Below, in pieces: positions 1 to 12,083 of a stretch of 64,000 nt of DNA. The stretch spans positions 1,178,001 through 1,242,000 of the forward strand of contig OZ219748.1 in assembly GCA_964291335.2 (NCBI GenBank), written 5' to 3'. Source of the DNA: G964291335 sp964291335. GTDB lineage: Bacteria > Chloroflexota > Dehalococcoidia > Lucifugimonadales > UBA3495. The notes under the pieces are model-generated. The model searched no databases. It had not been told where the DNA came from and was given only the letters and a program-made list of their open reading frames with translations. How positions within the stretch are numbered: position 1 is the first letter of the stretch; every line of letters starts with the position of its first letter. A program made the translations under genes and the position numbers.

Positions 1-1068
1 GCGGGCATCACTGCGTCGGAAAGCATCCGAATAGAAATGGGTTACTGCATCCAGCCGGCGTTCCAGCTCCGCTAAATCCAGCAGCGGCTGCCCCAGCCAC
101 CGGCGCAGCAGCCGGCTGCCCATCGCGGTGCGCGTTGCATCCAGGGCGGCAAAGAGAGACAATTGCCGGTTCTCCCAGCGCCCGGCCTGGAACAGTTCCA
201 GGTTCCGCCGGGTTTGCGCATCCAGCGGCATATAGGAGTCTGAGGCGTAAACGCTGAGGGCAGCCAGCCTGGGTTGGGCCGCCTTGTAGGTTTGCCCGAT
301 GTAGTCCAGGATGGCGCCGGCGGCGGCGGCGGCCAGAGGCAGGTTTTCGCAGCCAAAGGATTCCAGGGTACGAATATCGTAATAGCCGAGCAGCCGTTCC
401 GTGGCCGGCTTCAGGTCGAAGGCGGCCGGGTTCAGCCGGGTCAAGGGGTAACCGCCGGGCCGGGCGGCAGCGGAGCCTTCGGCCGGCCCGGCAACGCTGC
501 CGGCCCGTACCCATTGGGGAAGTTCATCGCCGGCGGGAATCAGGATTTCGGCGGCAGAGATGCGCTCCAGTTCCGCGGCCAGACGGCGGCTATCCAGTTG
601 GGTAGCGGCAAACTCGCCGGTAGTAACATCCACGTAAGCCAAACCGGCCCTGGCGCCTTCCTCCGTCACCGCCGCCAGGTAATTATTGCTGCTCTGATCC
701 AGCAGGGAGGCTTCCAGCACGGTGCCGGGCGTTACCACCCGCACTACATCCCGCTCAACCAGGCCCCGGGAAGTGGACGGATCGGTCAACTGTTCGCAGA
801 TAGCTACCTTATGCCCCTGCTTGATGAGCCGGGCCAGGTAGGATTCCAGGGAGTGGGCCGGAATGCCGGCCATGGGAACCCGGATGTTCCGGCCCATAGA
901 GCGGGCAGTAAGAGCAATTTCCAGGGCTTGGGAAGCCACCTGCGCATCTTCATCGAAAGTTTCGTAAAAATCCCCCAGCCGGAACAGCACCAAAGCGTCC
1001 GGGTAAGCGTGCTTGACCCTCAGATACTGCTGACGAACCGGCGTCATTGCTGCTCCCTGGCTGGCCAT
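1..1068 (-). CDS. mutS: DNA mismatch repair protein MutS, N-terminal part (cut by window edge)
   Basis: Reading the minus strand from ATG 1068 (alternative ATG 1047) gives 356 uninterrupted codons running off the window edge. The protein opens with the MutS mismatch-binding domain: MTPVRQQYLRVK, then FRLGDFYETF, the Phe-x-Glu region that stacks on the mispaired base. The connector domain (GLAYVDVTTGEF) and the start of the core domain (DAQTRRNLELF) follow. MutS recognises base mismatches and small loops and recruits MutL. The core end, clamp and ATPase domains lie outside the window. The identification is secure; only the choice between the two ATG starts is open. MutS is notable here because mismatch repair influences how fast homopolymer tracts such as those in the neighbouring surface genes change length. 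Confidence 0.95.
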   Translation of the reverse strand, partial: MASQGAAMTPVRQQYLRVKHAYPDALVLFRLGDFYETFDEDAQVASQALEIALTARSMGRNIRVPMAGIPAHSLESYLARLIKQGHKVAICEQLTDPSTSRGLVERDVVRVVTPGTVLEASLLDQSSNNYLAAVTEEGARAGLAYVDVTTGEFAATQLDSRRLAAELERISAAEILIPAGDELPQWVRAGSVAGPAEGSAAARPGGYPLTRLNPAAFDLKPATERLLGYYDIRTLESFGCENLPLAAAAAGAILDYIGQTYKAAQPRLAALSVYASDSYMPLDAQTRRNLELFQAGRWENRQLSLFAALDATRTAMGSRLLRRWLGQPLLDLAELERRLDAVTHFYSDAFRRSDAR

Positions 1069-1417
1069 CGGTACAAGCCCTCCTGGTTTGCGGCATACTC
1101 AATTCTACCCCATACCGCTGGCGGAAACAAAGAGCGAAACAACGCCGGGCGGTGGAAAATGCCTTAATGTCGGGGGGAGGGGGTATTATCGGGCAAATCG
1201 TCAACCGGCAGTCCACCGGCCAGCAGTCCACCGGAGGGGACAGAGCGGCAAGAGGAGCGAGAGGGGCAGCGTTTTTGCCCTTGACCTGGCGGCGCGGAGT
1301 ATCTTTCTACGCTGCGCCAGCGGTTACGGGCTGGTCTAGCCGGTTTGGGCCGGTTCCCGGCGGCGGCCATGCCTGGCCGACCTGGCCGTCCGAAGCGTAT
1401 CGGGCGGAACCCGGCCA
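1069..1417. other. intergenic region between mutS and surface protein A
   Basis: About 350 bases without a supported gene. They include the presumed mutS promoter area and a short stretch near 1256-1290 that resembles the sequence downstream of surface protein D near 57455-57490, so the two paralogues share some 3'-flanking DNA. A short direct repeat of the type GTCCACCGG occurs at about 1211-1240. Confidence 0.5.
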
Positions 1418-1440
1418 GGCCCGCCACCCGGTGGCGGGCC
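1418..1440 (-). terminator. GC-rich hairpin after surface protein A
   Basis: Perfect 10-bp inverted repeat GGCCCGCCAC / GTGGCGGGCC with a 3-base loop, about 20 bases after the stop codon of surface protein A. There is no clear U-run, but position and stability suggest transcription termination. The paralogues B, C and D also have a strong hairpin at the same place. Confidence 0.6.
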
Positions 1441-1460
1441 GTTGCAGCCGCCGGGCCGGC

Positions 1461-5575
<4,115 letters not shown>

Positions 5576-5579
<4 letters not shown>

Positions 5580-5605
5580 TCCGGAGCCTGGGCAGTATCC
5601 GCCAT
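5576..5605 (-). CDS. nine-codon leader ORF overlapping the start of surface protein A
   Basis: ATG 5605 follows a GAGGT ribosome site and encodes MADTAQAPE, then TGA. The stop overlaps ATG 5579 as ATGA, so ribosomes could restart on the main gene. In paralogues B, C and D the equivalent ATG (MADKG or MAGKG) is fused in frame to the poly-Pro segment. In A, indels in the leader appear to have separated the two and left a coupled restart. Confidence 0.5.
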
Positions 5606-5638
5606 AGCTTACCTCGTCAGGTTGCCGGTTTGGTTGCA

Positions 5639-5724
5639 GCAGCCCTTCCCGCGTGGGGGTTGCGATACAAGTTTGCTACGCAGGAGATTATATACTATAG
5701 CAGCCCTTCCCACGTGGGGGTTGC
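5639..5724 (-). promoter_or_regulatory. two tandem copies of a conserved 5'-UTR stem-loop
   Basis: Near-identical 25-base inverted repeats at 5639-5663 and 5700-5724 between promoter and start of surface protein A. On the minus strand each has outer arms GCAACCC / GGGCTGC (one mismatch) around a CCC-ACGYGGG core. The same element occurs once upstream of B (20928-20958), D (62156-62180) and, more diverged, C (40584-40609). Position just after the promoter suggests an RNA-level or operator-level regulatory site. Confidence 0.6.
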
Positions 5725-5732
5725 GCCTACGG

Positions 5733-5761
5733 ATTTTAGCAAAAAAGTTTTCGGAAAAGAA
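5733..5761 (-). promoter_or_regulatory. promoter of surface protein A
   Basis: -35 TTCTTT (5756-5761), 17-bp spacer, -10 TAAAAT (5733-5738) on the minus strand. The same spacing and -10 are found upstream of B, C and D with -35 TTCCCT, TTCCCC and TTCCTT. Conservation across four dispersed paralogues supports a real, shared promoter class. Confidence 0.65.
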
Positions 5762-5777
5762 TACCTTGCGGCAGGGA

Positions 5778-5806
5778 TTGTTGAATCCCGGAGCGGTCTG
5801 TGATAA
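5778..5806 (+). promoter_or_regulatory. possible promoter of the NuoE/F/G-like cluster
   Basis: TTGTTG (5778-5783), 17 bases, TGATAA (5801-5806), about 95 bases before the NuoE-like start. A moderate match to a sigma-70 promoter, with no independent support. Confidence 0.3.
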
Positions 5807-5900
5807 GATTAGAGAAAGATTGTTACAGATTTCACGAACTTCTGCGCAGCCTGCCGTCAATAACGAACCATAAGGTGGACGGCGCCAGGGAGCCCGGGCG

Positions 5901-6401
5901 ATGGAAGACCTGAAGCAGCGAAGCCGGCAAGCCGTCCACAATCAGGCGCAGCCCACCGTAACCGTCCTGTCTTCCCTGCTGGCCGTTGCGGATGAATTGG
6001 GCTACATTCCCGCGGAAGCCGTTGCGGAAGTCGCCGCGGCTAACGCCGCTACCGTCAACGATGTTTGGGCGGTAGTCTCTTTCTACCCCAATTTCCGTAC
6101 CGCCCCCCCCTGTGAACGGCGGATTGAAGTCTGCTGGGGGCCGTCCTGCCACTTGACCGGAGCCATGCCGGTCATCGCCGCCGTGCTGCAGGCCGCCGGG
6201 CTGTCCGCTGAAGGCGATACCCCCGACGGGCGGCTGACGGTGCGCTATAACACCTGCCTGGGGGCCTGCGCCCAGGCGCCGGTTATGTCGGTGGATCACC
6301 ACCTGATTGGGCGGCTGTCCCCCCAACAGGCGGCGCAGCAGGTCTCCCGGGCGCTGGCCGGGTCCGGCAGCGCCGCCGCGAACCCGGTTAGACCGGCATG
6401 A
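5901..6401 (+). CDS. NuoE-like [2Fe-2S] subunit (24-kDa family)
   Basis: 166-residue protein of the NuoE/FdsG/HndA family. An N-terminal helical part (VLSSLLAVADELGYIPAEAV) precedes a thioredoxin-like domain with the four cluster ligands in the patterns CWGPSC and CLGAC. In NADH-oxidising complexes this subunit passes electrons between the flavin subunit and the iron-sulfur chain. It is the first gene of a plus-strand cluster with NuoF-like (6507) and NuoG/Fdh-like (8244) genes. The membrane subunits of complex I are absent, so this is a soluble NAD(P)H-linked module of the type seen in hydrogenases and NAD-dependent formate dehydrogenases. The exact partner reaction is unknown. Confidence 0.85.
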   Translation: MEDLKQRSRQAVHNQAQPTVTVLSSLLAVADELGYIPAEAVAEVAAANAATVNDVWAVVSFYPNFRTAPPCERRIEVCWGPSCHLTGAMPVIAAVLQAAGLSAEGDTPDGRLTVRYNTCLGACAQAPVMSVDHHLIGRLSPQQAAQQVSRALAGSGSAAANPVRPA

Positions 6402-6506
6402 ACCCCCACCCGACGCCCACCCCCGGCAACCCCGTTGCGTCGTACCGGCGGCGGCCAGGTACAACCTGGCCCCGGAACCGGCCAGCCGTTTCCGGCAGAT
6501 AAGGGC

Positions 6507-8219
6507 ATGGCAGCAGACTTTAGCCGGATTCAGGAAGCGGCCCAGGCCCGTTGGCGTTCGCTGACCAACGGCAGCCGGCCCTGGCTCCGCATCGGCACGG
6601 CCCTTTGCGGGCAGGCCGCCGGCGCCGCGGCGGTGGTCAACGCCATTGAGCAGGCCCTGAACGACCGGGGCATCGCCGCAACCGTCAGCAGGGTGGGCTG
6701 CCTGGGGCTTTGCTTCGCCGAACCGCTGGTGGACGTGCAGCTGCCGGGGCAGCCCCGGGTGATTTACCGCAATGTGACGCCGGAAACTGCCGGCGTCATC
6801 GTTGACCAGCACCTGGGACGGGGGGAGCCGTTGACCGATTGGGTTCTGGGGACGCTGGGCGCCGCCGCCGGCGGCAGCCTGCCCCGGCTGGACGACCACC
6901 CAATGCGGGCCCTGGAACAGCGTATTGCCCTGCGCAATGCCGGACATATAGACCCGCTGGATATTTACCAGTATGTGGCTAATGGCGGTTACCAGGCCTT
7001 GAATGCCTCCTTAACCGGCATGACTCCCGCCGAGACGCTGGAGCAGGTGAACCTTTCCGGTCTGCGGGGACGGGGCGGCGCAGCCTTCGCCACCGGCGCC
7101 AAGTGGCGCTTTTTGGCCGGTTCCAACGCCCCGATGAAATATATCCTCTGCAACTGCGAAGAGGGCGACCCGGGGGCTTTCAACGATAAGGGCATTCTGG
7201 AAAGCGACCCGCATACGGTGGTGGAGGGCATTGTCCTGGCCGGTTACGCCACCGGCGCCGGCTATGGCTATATCTTCATCCGCCACGGCCACGAAGGCCC
7301 CATTGAGCGGGCCAAAGCGGCGGTGGCCCAAGCCTATCAACTGGGGCTGCTGGGCCGGAATATTCTGGGTTCCGGCTTCAGCTTCGACCTGGAGGTGGCC
7401 CTGACCGGCGATTCTTACGTTTCCGGCGAGGAGACGGCCTTGATGGAGGCCATCGAGGGCAGCCGGGCCATGCCCCGGTATCGGCCCCCTTTCCCGGCCC
7501 AGGTCGGCGTTTTCGGCCAGCCCACCAACATCAATAACGTTAAGACCCTGGCTTACGTGCCGGAAATTATCGCTAAAGGCGGCGAGTGGTTCGCCGGCAT
7601 CGGCCACGACCGCAGTACCGGCACCGTTATCCTCTGCCTTTCCGGCGACCTGAACTATACCGGCATGGTGGAACTGCCCATGGGCCTGAACCTGCGGGAG
7701 GCGCTGTACCAGGCCGGCGGCGGCGCGCCCGGCGGCAAGGCGCTCAAGTTCATTCAGACCGGCGGCCCCCTGGGCGGCGTGCTGAGCGCCGCCGCTGCCG
7801 ACCTGACCCTGGACTTTGAGGTGTTTCGGGAGGCCGGCGCCATCCTGGGTTCCGGCGGCGTGATTGCCGCCGACGAGGATGCCTGCGTGGTGGACCTGAC
7901 CAGGGCGCTGATTGCTTTCTGTCAGTACGAATCCTGCGGCAAGTGCTTCCCCTGCCGGATGGGGATGAGCCACCTTTTAGAAACGCTGGAACGCATCGCC
8001 CGGCTGGAAGGCTCCGGGGAAGACCTGGCCCTGCTGCGCAGTATCGGCGAAAATATGCAGGCCGGCTCCCTGTGCGGCCACGGGCAGCTGGGCTTTAACC
8101 CGGTGGCCTCGGCCCTCCGCCATTTCCCCGGGGAGTTCGAGGCCCACATTAACGAAAAAACCTGCCCCAGCGGACGCTGCCCGGCGCCTTATTTTTCGCC
8201 CCGGTTGAGCCGGCGATAG
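6507..8219 (+). CDS. NuoF-like NADH/FMN-binding [4Fe-4S] subunit with N-terminal ferredoxin-like domain
   Basis: From ATG 6507 the product is 570 residues; an upstream TTG at 6435 would add 24 unconvincing residues. The N-terminal thioredoxin-fold domain has TALCGQAAGA and GCLGLC, like the fused domain of HndC/FdsB proteins. The central NuoF domain has LRGRGGAAFATGAKW (NADH), CNCEEGDPGAFNDK (FMN) and YVSGEETALMEAIEG. The C-terminal cluster domain has ESCGKCFPCRMG plus a distal Cys in GSLCGHG. It should oxidise NADH, or reduce NAD, with FMN. The spacing to the next gene is 24 bases with an AGAGG site, so the three genes are probably one operon. Confidence 0.88.
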   Translation: MAADFSRIQEAAQARWRSLTNGSRPWLRIGTALCGQAAGAAAVVNAIEQALNDRGIAATVSRVGCLGLCFAEPLVDVQLPGQPRVIYRNVTPETAGVIVDQHLGRGEPLTDWVLGTLGAAAGGSLPRLDDHPMRALEQRIALRNAGHIDPLDIYQYVANGGYQALNASLTGMTPAETLEQVNLSGLRGRGGAAFATGAKWRFLAGSNAPMKYILCNCEEGDPGAFNDKGILESDPHTVVEGIVLAGYATGAGYGYIFIRHGHEGPIERAKAAVAQAYQLGLLGRNILGSGFSFDLEVALTGDSYVSGEETALMEAIEGSRAMPRYRPPFPAQVGVFGQPTNINNVKTLAYVPEIIAKGGEWFAGIGHDRSTGTVILCLSGDLNYTGMVELPMGLNLREALYQAGGGAPGGKALKFIQTGGPLGGVLSAAAADLTLDFEVFREAGAILGSGGVIAADEDACVVDLTRALIAFCQYESCGKCFPCRMGMSHLLETLERIARLEGSGEDLALLRSIGENMQAGSLCGHGQLGFNPVASALRHFPGEFEAHINEKTCPSGRCPAPYFSPRLSRR

Positions 8220-8243
8220 CCCGGCCCGGGCCAAGAGGCAAGC

Positions 8244-11087
8244 ATGGCCGATAACATTACCATCGCCATAGACGGCACGGAAATCAGCGCGCAAACCGGG
8301 AAAACGGTGCTGGAAGCGGCTATTGAGGCCGGGATATATATCCCCTACCTCTGCTACCACCCCGGCATGAAACCCTTCGCCGCCTGCCGAATGTGCGTCG
8401 TTTCCGTGGAGGGGGGACGGGGCTACCCGGCCGCCTGCACCCTGCCGGCGCAGGACGGTATGCGTATCCGCAGCGAGGCCCAGGACGTCCACGAACTGCG
8501 CCGCTCGGTGATGCAAATGCTGATTGCCGAGCACCCTAATGGCTGCCTTACCTGCCATCGGGTTGACATCTGCGGCCCCAACGACGTCTGCCTGCGCCAC
8601 GTTTCGGTTAATGACCGCTGCGTTACCTGCCCCAAGAATGAACGCTGCGAGTTTAAGGATACGGTGCGTTACCTGGGCATGGAACTGGAGTCGCCCCTGA
8701 ACTATAAATACAAGCAGATTCCCCTGGAAGTCAGCGACCCTTTTTACGACCGTGATTATAACCTGTGCATCGCCTGCGGCCGCTGCGTCCGGGCCTGTGA
8801 GGAAATCCGCGGCGACGACGCCATCTGTTTTACGGAACGCTCCGGCAAGGCTCTCGTAGGCACCGCTTTCGGGTCTTCCCTGCTGGAATCGGGCTGCGAG
8901 TTCTGCGGCGCCTGCATCGACGTTTGCCCGGTGGGCGCCCTGGTGGAGCGGGAGCATAAATGGGAGAAACCCCGAACCATCGGAACCACCATTTGCCCCC
9001 ACTGCCCCGTTGGCTGCCAGCTTAACCTGGAACTGAACCGGGAGGGGCAGTTGATTCGGACCGTGCCTGAGCTTAACGGCCCGGCCAACCGGGGGCAGGC
9101 CTGCTTCAAGGGGAAGTTCGGCCTGGGGTTTATCGCCAGCCCGGAACGCCTGCGCCAGCCCCTGCTCCGCCGCAGCGGTGTGCTGGCCGAGGCCGACTGG
9201 GACGAGGCGCTGGATTACGCCGCCCGGCGTCTGGCCGAATACCGCGGCGATGCCTTTGCCCTGCTGGCCTCGCCCAATTCCACCAACGAGGAGCTTTACC
9301 TGGCGCAGAAGTTCTGCCGCAGCGCCATGAACTCTCCGCACCTCGACCTGACCTCGAACCTCCAGCCCAACCTGACCCTGGCCCTGGAGCAGGCCCTGGG
9401 TTACGGCGCCGCTACCAACCCCCTCTGGGACCTGGAGCAGGCGGAAAGCATCCTGGTTTTCAACAGCAACCTGACCGAAGAAGCCAACGTGGTCGGCGTA
9501 CCCATCAAGCGCGCAGTGAAGAACGGGGCTGCCCTGGTGGTCATTGACCCCCGGGAGGTGGAGTTAACCCGTTACGCCCGATGCTGGCTGCGCCCGGCCC
9601 CCGGTACGGAGCTGCTGCTGCTGGGCGGCTTGCTGCGGGAAGTTCTGGAGCAGGGGCTGCAAAAACAGGAATGGATTGAGGCCCATTGCGATGAACCGAG
9701 AACCCTCTTCTATTACCTGAATAACCTGGACCTGGAACAGATTGCCAACGTTACCCAGGTTCCCCGGGAGCAAATCGCCGCGGCGGCGCGGCTTTTTGGC
9801 GGGGCCGAAACTGCCGCTGTCTGTTATGGACTGGATAATATCGACCTGGAACTGCAAACCGACTGTGTCAGCGCATTGGTTAACCTGGCCCTGCTGACCG
9901 GCAACGTGGGCCGGCCAGGGGCCGGTATTTTCCCCTTGCGCCAGGGAGCCAATGAGCAGGGGGCATGGGATGTGGGCTGCTGGCCTAATCGCCTGCCCGG
10001 CAGGGGGCCGCGCAATAACGAAGCGGCCCGCAGTGAAATCGAGGAAATTCTGGGCGGTACATTGCCAGCCGGCCGGGGGCTGAACCTGGCCGGCTCCCTC
10101 CAGGCCATCGGCCGGAACCGGGTTAAGGCCATGCTGGTGGTGGGCGACAGCGCCAACTTCACCAACGGGCGGCTGGGCGATGCCCGGCAAGCCCTGAAGG
10201 GCCTGGAGTTCCTGGTAGTAATGGACTCTTTTCTGACCCCTGCGGCGCAATTGGCCGATGTAGCGCTGCCCCGGGCCGTCTTTGCGGAAAAGGACGGCAC
10301 CTATACCAACCTGGAACGGCGGGTTCAGCGCCTCCGCCCGGTCTTCAGCCCACGGCGCGGCCAGGCCCGGCCTGAACACTGGGCGCTATGTCAGCTGGCC
10401 CGGCGGCTGGGAGCTGACGGGTTCGACTTCCCGTCGGCCGACGCCGTCATGCAGGAAATCGCCAGCGTGGCCCCCGCTTATGCCGGCATATCCTACGACC
10501 GGCTGGAGGCAGAGTCCCGCCTGTTCCTTCGGGGCGCGCCCGAAAACCCGATGCCTACCCAAATGCTCTACGCTGAACGCACCGCTCCGGGCCTTCAGTG
10601 GCCCTTGAACGAAAGCAGCGGCGCCAGCACCCCCATTCTGTACCGGGACAGTTTCCCCAACGGCCAGGCTGAGTTTCTGGCGGCCCAGTTCCGGGCGGCC
10701 CAGCCCGAACCGCGGCCGGACTATCCGGCCTTGCTGGTCCCGGGCCGAGTGCTGCTGCAGCAGAACCGCGACACTCAAGTGGCAATGGAGCCCCTTACCC
10801 GACGCAACCGCATCGTCCGGACAGAGTGGGTTGAACTTAACCCGGAAGACGCCCGGGCCTGGGGCATCGCCGAGGGGGACGCGGTGGCAGCGCAAACGGA
10901 ACGCCGCACCCAGCCCGGCGTGGCCCGGCTGAACCCGGCCATACCCAGGGGCATGGTAGCCGTGTCCGGTCTGTTCGGCCAACTGGCAGTTGACTTGCAG
11001 GCATCCGACGCCCCAGACCCAATGGCGCATGCGCCGGGACTGGATATAACGCCGGTCAGGGTAGTGCAGGCTGCTCCCCGGAGTTAG
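8244..11087 (+). CDS. NuoG/formate-dehydrogenase-alpha-like molybdopterin-fold protein lacking the catalytic Cys/Sec
   Basis: 947 residues. N-terminal [2Fe-2S] ferredoxin domain (Cys in CYHPGMKPFAACRMC and a later AACT), a His/Cys cluster region (EHPNGCLTCHRVDIC), two [4Fe-4S] motifs (CIACGRCVRACEE, CEFCGACIDVCPVG), then the Mo-bisPGD fold beginning CPHCPVGC with Cys-Phe-Lys-Gly. A C-terminal molybdopterin-dinucleotide-binding domain follows (NRIVRTEWVELNPEDA). Where formate dehydrogenases carry Sec/Cys-His after the KF-R segment, this protein reads LDLTSNLQPN, so the Mo ligand and the His are missing. It is therefore more likely an electron-transfer scaffold like NuoG than a formate dehydrogenase. 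The next gene is a flavin reductase, giving a complete NAD(P)H-to-Fe-S pathway. Confidence 0.85.
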   Translation: MADNITIAIDGTEISAQTGKTVLEAAIEAGIYIPYLCYHPGMKPFAACRMCVVSVEGGRGYPAACTLPAQDGMRIRSEAQDVHELRRSVMQMLIAEHPNGCLTCHRVDICGPNDVCLRHVSVNDRCVTCPKNERCEFKDTVRYLGMELESPLNYKYKQIPLEVSDPFYDRDYNLCIACGRCVRACEEIRGDDAICFTERSGKALVGTAFGSSLLESGCEFCGACIDVCPVGALVEREHKWEKPRTIGTTICPHCPVGCQLNLELNREGQLIRTVPELNGPANRGQACFKGKFGLGFIASPERLRQPLLRRSGVLAEADWDEALDYAARRLAEYRGDAFALLASPNSTNEELYLAQKFCRSAMNSPHLDLTSNLQPNLTLALEQALGYGAATNPLWDLEQAESILVFNSNLTEEANVVGVPIKRAVKNGAALVVIDPREVELTRYARCWLRPAPGTELLLLGGLLREVLEQGLQKQEWIEAHCDEPRTLFYYLNNLDLEQIANVTQVPREQIAAAARLFGGAETAAVCYGLDNIDLELQTDCVSALVNLALLTGNVGRPGAGIFPLRQGANEQGAWDVGCWPNRLPGRGPRNNEAARSEIEEILGGTLPAGRGLNLAGSLQAIGRNRVKAMLVVGDSANFTNGRLGDARQALKGLEFLVVMDSFLTPAAQLADVALPRAVFAEKDGTYTNLERRVQRLRPVFSPRRGQARPEHWALCQLARRLGADGFDFPSADAVMQEIASVAPAYAGISYDRLEAESRLFLRGAPENPMPTQMLYAERTAPGLQWPLNESSGASTPILYRDSFPNGQAEFLAAQFRAAQPEPRPDYPALLVPGRVLLQQNRDTQVAMEPLTRRNRIVRTEWVELNPEDARAWGIAEGDAVAAQTERRTQPGVARLNPAIPRGMVAVSGLFGQLAVDLQASDAPDPMAHAPGLDITPVRVVQAAPRS

Positions 11088-11097
11088 CGCGCCAGGC

Positions 11098-11206
11098 AAC
11101 CCCGGTTCTGCCCGGTTTCAACTTCAGTGAAAGCCTGCCGGCTGGTGGGTTTGGTTGATGGGCGAAGAATAACCCCGGTTCTACCCGGTTTCAACTTTAG
11201 TGAAAG
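11098..11206 (+). repeat. two 36-base direct repeats before the ferredoxin-NADP reductase gene
   Basis: Copies at 11098-11133 and 11171-11206 differ at two positions and are 73 bases apart, close to seven helical turns. Each contains CCGGTT repeats and a TTTCA-N7-TGAAA inverted repeat (11116-11132 and 11189-11205). The first copy lies just after the NuoG-like stop and the second runs into the ribosome site of fpr. This could be an operator pair or a pair of RNA hairpins controlling fpr. Confidence 0.6.
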
Positions 11207-11214
11207 GTGGGGAA

Positions 11215-11994
11215 ATGACACTCAGCGATAACGTTACCACAGCGGATTATTCCGCCGAAGCGCGCCCCGACTACCGCACTGACCGCCTGCCGCAGGCCAG
11301 GCTGGTGAAACGAAACGATATTAGCGAAGAGCTGATGGTCATCTGGCTGGAACCGCTGGAAGGTTCCTTTGACTTCAGACCGGGCCAATACTGCACCCTG
11401 GGCAAAGAAGGGATAGAACGAGCTTATTCCATCGTTTCAGCGCCCCACGAACCATTGCTGGAAATTTTCGTGGAACTGGTGCCGGAAGGCGAGCTGACCC
11501 CCAGGATGTGGCGTCTGAAAGTCGGGGAAACCATGTCCCTTCGCCCCAGGCCCAAGGGCATCTTCACCCTGAACGAAAAGGTTCACCACCACCTGATGGT
11601 GGCTACGGTAACCGGCGTAGGGCCCTATTTGAGCATCATCCGGGAATACCTGTACCAGGGCGGCGAAGGTCATCGCTTTTACGTGCTGTTCGGCGCCAGC
11701 TACCAGGATGAGCTTACCTATGACGAAGAGCTGACCGCCCTGGCGGCCAACTACCCGGATTGCGTCAAATTCGTGGCGACGGTCAGCCGGCCCGATGAGG
11801 AACGCAACGCCGGCTGGCCGGGGGAGCGCGGCCGGGTGAATAACCTGGCGCTGCGCTACCTGGCCGAGTTTGATTTGCCCATCGACGATACTATGGTCTA
11901 TGCCTGCGGACACCCGGGCATGATTGCCGACGTTAAGGAAAAGGTTGCGCCCGAGGGCTGGCAGTTCAAAGAAGAGCGGTTCTGGAAGGAATAA
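11215..11994 (+). CDS. fpr: ferredoxin/flavodoxin-NADP+ reductase
   Basis: 259 residues from ATG 11215, which has an AGGTGG site; a GTG at 11200 is the longer alternative and overlaps the upstream repeat. FAD domain motif RAYSIVSAP (the RxYS flavin signature), NADP domain GVGPYLSIIREYL and FGASYQDELTY, and the C-terminal YACGHPGMI and EERFWKE typical of the bacterial Fpr group. It exchanges electrons between NADP(H) and ferredoxin or flavodoxin. Placement behind the NuoE/F/G-like genes suggests a shared redox role, although the 127-base gap with its repeats indicates separate control. Confidence 0.9.
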   Translation: MTLSDNVTTADYSAEARPDYRTDRLPQARLVKRNDISEELMVIWLEPLEGSFDFRPGQYCTLGKEGIERAYSIVSAPHEPLLEIFVELVPEGELTPRMWRLKVGETMSLRPRPKGIFTLNEKVHHHLMVATVTGVGPYLSIIREYLYQGGEGHRFYVLFGASYQDELTYDEELTALAANYPDCVKFVATVSRPDEERNAGWPGERGRVNNLALRYLAEFDLPIDDTMVYACGHPGMIADVKEKVAPEGWQFKEERFWKE

Positions 11995-12083
11995 CCCGCT
12001 GCCAGCCTTTGCGCCGGACCGGAGGCAGCCGGCGCCGGCATGAACCCGCTCCGGCAATTTTGTCCGGAAGCGTCGGCTGCCCT

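Noticed and set aside
6435..6506. Upstream TTG start for the NuoF-like gene
   Set aside because: The extra 24 residues do not match the family, whereas ATG 6507 places the conserved domain at the N terminus.
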